From contig JAGQWX010000048.1 in NCBI GenBank assembly GCA_020436935.1, positions 1-39,204 on the forward strand: a DNA stretch of 39,204 nt, read 5' to 3'. Origin of the DNA: Saprospiraceae bacterium (GTDB taxonomy: Bacteria > Bacteroidota > Bacteroidia > Chitinophagales > Saprospiraceae). Positions 35,854 to 39,204 of this stretch are shown one piece after another. Made by a program: the position numbers and the translations under genes. The number at the start of each line of letters is the position of its first letter. The first letter of the stretch is position 1. The notes beneath the pieces were generated by a model. It worked only from the letters and a program-made list of their open reading frames with translations, did not search any database and was not told the origin of the DNA.

Positions 35854-35969
35854 TGCTAGAAATTATTGATACAATATTTTATTTGCTGTTGTAATATAAG
35901 CCTATCAGAGAAAATAGACACCAGATCGTTGCCCTCAACTTTCCAGGCCATTGTGTTTTCCGATAAGTA

Positions 35970-36000
35970 TAACAATAAAGGGGACTAAAAAATCCCCCTT
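35970..36000 (-). terminator. Hairpin between clpP and clpX
   Basis: AAGGGG (35978-35983) pairs with CCCCTT (35995-36000) around an A/T-rich loop. On the minus strand the stem is followed by TATTGTTAT. It probably ends part of the tig-clpP transcript, so clpX likely has additional initiation in the 160-base gap. Confidence 0.5.
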
Positions 36001-36013
36001 ACTGAAAATTATC

Positions 36014-36712
36014 TTATTCTGGTTTACGTGGATTGCTTCTGTCGAGCACCTCATCCACCAATCCATAATCTTTTGCTTCATACGAGGTCATCCAGTTGTC
36101 TCTGTCGGAATCTCTCGCGATGTCATCAAATGTTTTGTTGGTATGTTGAGCAAGGATATCGTACAATTCCTGTCTCAACTTGCTGATCAGTTTGTAGCTG
36201 ATCTCCATGTCAGAAAACTGCCCCTGCATTCCTCCCGAAGGCTGGTGAATCATCACTCTTGAATGCTGAAGGCATGATCTTTTGCCAGTTTTACCCGCTG
36301 CCAGAAGTACTGCACCCATAGAAGCGGCCATACCTGTACAAATGGTAGCAACATCCGGAGAAACATACTGCATGGTATCGTAAATACCCATACCATCGAT
36401 AACGCTTCCCCCCGGGCTGTTGATAAACATCTGAATGTCTCTCTTTGGGTCAGTTGACTCCAAAAACAACAACTGGGCCTGGATCACATTGGCCACATAG
36501 TCGTTGACTGGCACACCCATGAAGATGATTCTGTCCATCATCAACCTGGAGAACACGTCCATACCAACTATGTTGAGTGTGCGCTCCTCGATTACCTGAG
36601 GCGTGAATCCCTTGATATTGGGTGCCGCAGCATCCATATAATGCTCAAGGTGCATTGAGCTCATTCCCAGGTGTTTGGTAGCGTACTTTTTAAATTCGTC
36701 TTTCGGAAACAT
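36014..36712 (-). CDS. clpP: ATP-dependent Clp protease proteolytic subunit ClpP
   Basis: Serine peptidase that forms the 14-mer degradation chamber used by ClpX. The nucleophile is S131 (CTGMAASMGAVLLAAG), the base H156 (RVMIHQPSGG) and the acid D205 (DSDRDNWM). The 232-residue chain has an N-terminal extension of about 35 residues before the usual core, possibly cut off on maturation. It lies 30 bases after tig in the conserved tig-clpP-clpX order. Confidence 0.96.
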   Translation of the reverse strand: MFPKDEFKKYATKHLGMSSMHLEHYMDAAAPNIKGFTPQVIEERTLNIVGMDVFSRLMMDRIIFMGVPVNDYVANVIQAQLLFLESTDPKRDIQMFINSPGGSVIDGMGIYDTMQYVSPDVATICTGMAASMGAVLLAAGKTGKRSCLQHSRVMIHQPSGGMQGQFSDMEISYKLISKLRQELYDILAQHTNKTFDDIARDSDRDNWMTSYEAKDYGLVDEVLDRSNPRKPE

Positions 36713-36742
36713 GCGATTTTGTTTTTAGTTATGAAAGCATTT

Positions 36743-38122
36743 TTATTCAGCTTCCACCTCAGCTGTTTCTTCGACTCTCAGTTCTTCAAATGCTTTAAGG
36801 CTGATTTCTTTTGTGTCTTTCTGGATGAGTTTTTCGATCTCGGAGAAGATCTTGTTGCTCAAAATAATATTGGAAGCCTTGTATACTTCATTGCGGTCTT
36901 CCTTCATCCTTTTTAAAACTTTATCAAATATGCCTTGGTCGAAGAAGCCAAACTGCTGCATAAAGCTGTCTGCTTTACTCATCAAATATTGGTCCACTTC
37001 ACTATTTGTCACCTGCACTCCCAATCTGTTTTGCATTTCTCCCTGAATTATAGACCATTTAAAGTCTTTTTGGAAGGATTCGTACATTTCTTCTACCTTA
37101 TCGGCTGACATATTTTCATATTCCCTGAGCCATCTTTTGACAAAAGTGTCAGAATAGGTCAGTTCGGTTTCGTTGTACATGCGCTTGTAAATGTCGTCAA
37201 ACAACTTTCCTCTTACCTTATCGTCGTGTTCGTGCTGTGCATTTCTTGAAAGAATTTCTCTGAGTTTCTCCATAGAATCCACATCATTTTGTCCGAAAAG
37301 TTCTTTGACTTTTTCATCGTCCAAAACAATCGGCATCTTTCTTTTTACTGCCTCGATGGTAAGTTCAAACATATCGTTGATGGCGCGATCATCGTCTTCA
37401 TCTACCTGAAGCAAAGACTTTCTCACGTTGTCAGCGTCTCTGAAAGAAAATTCGTTGATGTTCACCACCACTTTATCACCCTTCTTCAAACCTACAAATT
37501 TCGCCTGTTCTTCTTCCTTAATGGCGAAAACATCAAGTTCGAAAGCAGAATGCCATCCGTCTTTTTTTGGAGTAAGTTCTTCATTGAGTTCTACTGCCGA
37601 TACATCTACTTTATCATTGATTTCAACAGCTTCGTCAACTATTTCCATTTTACCATAGGCGTGCTCAAGTTCCTTGATTCTATCTTCAACCACATCCTCA
37701 CTTCCGGTGATGGTATAAGTTTCATATACATCTTCAGGACTGATGCCTTTGATGTCGAGTTCATTTCTTGTGCCTACTTCATACTCAAACGTGTAGGAAG
37801 CGTTGGCATCTGCCGGATTGAGGCTTATGGATTGCTGACCTTCTGCAGGTAATGGCTGACAAATGTAGGGCACATTATTTTCGTGGAGGTATGCATATAT
37901 CTTTTCAGAAAACATCTTGTCTAAGATTTCAGCAAGTACACTTTCTCCATACATTTTCATGATGACGTGGTCTGGAACGTGTCCTGCTCTGAAACCTTTG
38001 AGGTTGGCTTTTGCTTTTACGCCTTTAAGTCTGTCTTTAAATGTCTGGCGGTAATCAGAGGGTTCAAGCGTTATACTTAACTTGCTTACCATGTCTGCAA
38101 CTTCTGATCTATTGATGTTCAT
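36743..38122 (-). CDS. tig: Trigger factor
   Basis: Ribosome-bound chaperone that meets nascent chains at the exit tunnel. The N-terminal domain has the ribosome-docking motif GFRAGHVPDHVI (residues about 43-54). The middle domain is a diverged FKBP-like region (KKGDKVVVNINEFSF), and the helical C-terminal arms contain the acidic ending VEETAEVEAE. At 459 residues it has normal length. Peptidyl-prolyl isomerase activity is doubtful, because the classical FKBP active-site signature is not evident. It is the first gene of the tig-clpP unit, with a -7 box about 135 bases upstream. Confidence 0.92.
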   Translation of the reverse strand: MNINRSEVADMVSKLSITLEPSDYRQTFKDRLKGVKAKANLKGFRAGHVPDHVIMKMYGESVLAEILDKMFSEKIYAYLHENNVPYICQPLPAEGQQSISLNPADANASYTFEYEVGTRNELDIKGISPEDVYETYTITGSEDVVEDRIKELEHAYGKMEIVDEAVEINDKVDVSAVELNEELTPKKDGWHSAFELDVFAIKEEEQAKFVGLKKGDKVVVNINEFSFRDADNVRKSLLQVDEDDDRAINDMFELTIEAVKRKMPIVLDDEKVKELFGQNDVDSMEKLREILSRNAQHEHDDKVRGKLFDDIYKRMYNETELTYSDTFVKRWLREYENMSADKVEEMYESFQKDFKWSIIQGEMQNRLGVQVTNSEVDQYLMSKADSFMQQFGFFDQGIFDKVLKRMKEDRNEVYKASNIILSNKIFSEIEKLIQKDTKEISLKAFEELRVEETAEVEAE

Positions 38123-38255
38123 ATCTGTATTTATGTTGTAATTCTAATTTATGATTTCCCTGTTCTTCATATTTCATCCGGCACCAAACAAGGCTATTGC
38201 ATTGTCTGTCAACCCATTAAGTAAGAATCAGGACCATTTTTTTCAAAAATGACTG

Positions 38256-38263
38256 CAAAGATA
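38256..38263 (-). promoter_or_regulatory. -7 box (TATCTTTG) of the tig-clpP unit
   Basis: A perfect TAnnTTTG match on the minus strand. It would give a leader of about 125 bases before tig, long for this window, in which nothing else is recognised. Confidence 0.4.
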
Positions 38264-38366
38264 CTATTTTCATCAGAAATCGCTGAAAAATAAGTGCTTA
38301 AGAAAGCATCTCTGCACGACACTTATGGAATTTTGATACATTCAACTGACTCTTTTTGGAATGAGT

Positions 38367-38990
38367 CTAAATGCTCAGATAGATAAAGCGCGGCTCCATG
38401 GTGCAGAATGCGGTAGCTTTTTCCGGATCACAGTACACCTTACACATGTTTTGATCGGTCTGATTTCTTCCTGCCGCATCATTGACGCCGCACTGGATGG
38501 CGCCATTGCCACCGGATACCCAGTTTTTGGGTGTTCTTTTTTCCTCATTTAAAATACAACTACACCTCACACTGCTTACTTCCTGAGGTTCGGGCTCCGA
38601 GGTCAGATCTATATATTTTTTGCCAGGACTCTGAATCAGAATTTTGCCCAGCTCACACGACAATTTGATGGCGTTTACCTGACCCAATCCAAATATATTT
38701 CCATCAAAACCCAGTGTCTGTCGCTGGCCATTGAGAAAGTCCATGTACAGCTTTTTGTCTGATTTGCCATAATAAATGGATTGGATGGACGCATTTTGGA
38801 AATCTATTGGGCGCTGGTACTGGATGAAAAAGCATTCCCGGCTTTTCTCATGGCAGATATAAGCTGCGTTTTTGAAAGCTGTGACTTTATACATGGATAC
38901 CGCTTCCTGACGCTGCACTTTACAAGACCACAATACCACGATGACCATCAAGGCTGCAATAATCCGAGTCCAATATGTGGCTTTGTACAT
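38367..38990 (-). CDS. Cysteine-rich lipoprotein of unknown function
   Basis: Not recognised. The ATG at 38990 gives a 207-residue chain with a hydrophobic signal (RIIAALMVIVVL) ending in a lipobox (LWSC, Cys23). A longer frame from TTG 39032 would put 14 polar residues in front and is rejected. The mature part contains around ten further cysteines, most of them in the last 60 residues (CSC, then single and paired cysteines up to AFCTM), as in disulfide-stabilised surface or periplasmic domains. It is transcribed toward tig with a 244-base gap, so it is probably separate. Confidence 0.65.
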   Translation of the reverse strand: MYKATYWTRIIAALMVIVVLWSCKVQRQEAVSMYKVTAFKNAAYICHEKSRECFFIQYQRPIDFQNASIQSIYYGKSDKKLYMDFLNGQRQTLGFDGNIFGLGQVNAIKLSCELGKILIQSPGKKYIDLTSEPEPQEVSSVRCSCILNEEKRTPKNWVSGGNGAIQCGVNDAAGRNQTDQNMCKVYCDPEKATAFCTMEPRFIYLSI

Positions 38991-39204
38991 CTGGTATCGT
39001 TTTGTTGGCTGAAGTAGCTTTAAATGAATCAAAAAGCCTGATCAGCTTAGAATTTTAAAGTGCCCCGTGAAAGGGGTCATTCAATGTTGTGAATATTATA
39101 ACCGCAAAAAAGCAAGGCATGTTCGGTTAAAATAAAACCTAAATGGTTCAGGGAAACACCAACAGCCATGAAAGTCGGTTAAAAGACGTTCTCTAAGTAA
39201 CAAT

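Noticed and set aside
37289-37852. 187-codon plus-strand frame opposite tig
   Set aside because: Antisense to a well-supported trigger factor gene, rich in Phe and Ile as expected for a complement of Glu/Lys-rich coding DNA.
39070-39090. CCCC/GGGG hairpin near the right edge
   Set aside because: The stem is only four to five base pairs with no clean T-run; a gene it might serve would lie outside the window.

Overview
The window is chromosomal DNA from a member of the Bacteroidota, moderately AT-rich. The evidence is a PorQ homologue and a protein ending in a type IX secretion sorting tail, a DUF4271-hemD pair, a tig-clpP-clpX order, general absence of Shine-Dalgarno sequences, and many start sites preceded by the Bacteroidota -7 box TAnnTTTG. 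The protein style suggests the Saprospiria/Chitinophagia side of the phylum, but that is inference. No rRNA, tRNA, CRISPR, insertion sequence or prophage is visible. This looks like an ordinary housekeeping region with one accessory-type enzyme cluster in the middle.

Left part (1-12 kb): a gene-poor leader, parE, then a minus-strand block hemL - histidine kinase - OmpR-type regulator - aroC with overlapping or close junctions. Next come a type IX secreted protein, porQ overlapping a MORN-type lipoprotein gene, and the hemD/DUF4271 pair. A divergent promoter region separates DUF4271 from a second histidine kinase/regulator pair (12.0-14.0 kb).

Middle (13.97-20.7 kb): the most interesting region. 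It holds a 1117-residue transglutaminase-DUF2126 protein on the minus strand. Divergent from it is a tight plus-strand operon of a circularly permuted ATP-grasp ligase, an alpha-E helical protein and an Anbu-type proteasome-like peptidase. Comparative genomics has predicted that this gene set forms a peptide-ligation or peptide-tagging system. To my knowledge its substrate is still unknown.

Right part (20.7-39 kb): a minus-strand operon of an uncharacterised soluble protein, a VanY-type M15 peptidase lipoprotein and mannose-1-phosphate guanylyltransferase; pxpB-pxpC for 5-oxoproline use (pxpA absent); an ALDH7-type aldehyde dehydrogenase and a class A penicillin-binding protein; pheT followed by two hairpins; an EamA transporter; then the protein-quality-control and envelope block tig-clpP-clpX-lolA, and a cysteine-rich lipoprotein at the right edge. 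Main themes are DNA topology, tetrapyrrole synthesis (hemL, hemD), envelope building and export (PBP, ManC, LolA, PorQ), proteolysis (ClpXP, Anbu) and two two-component systems.
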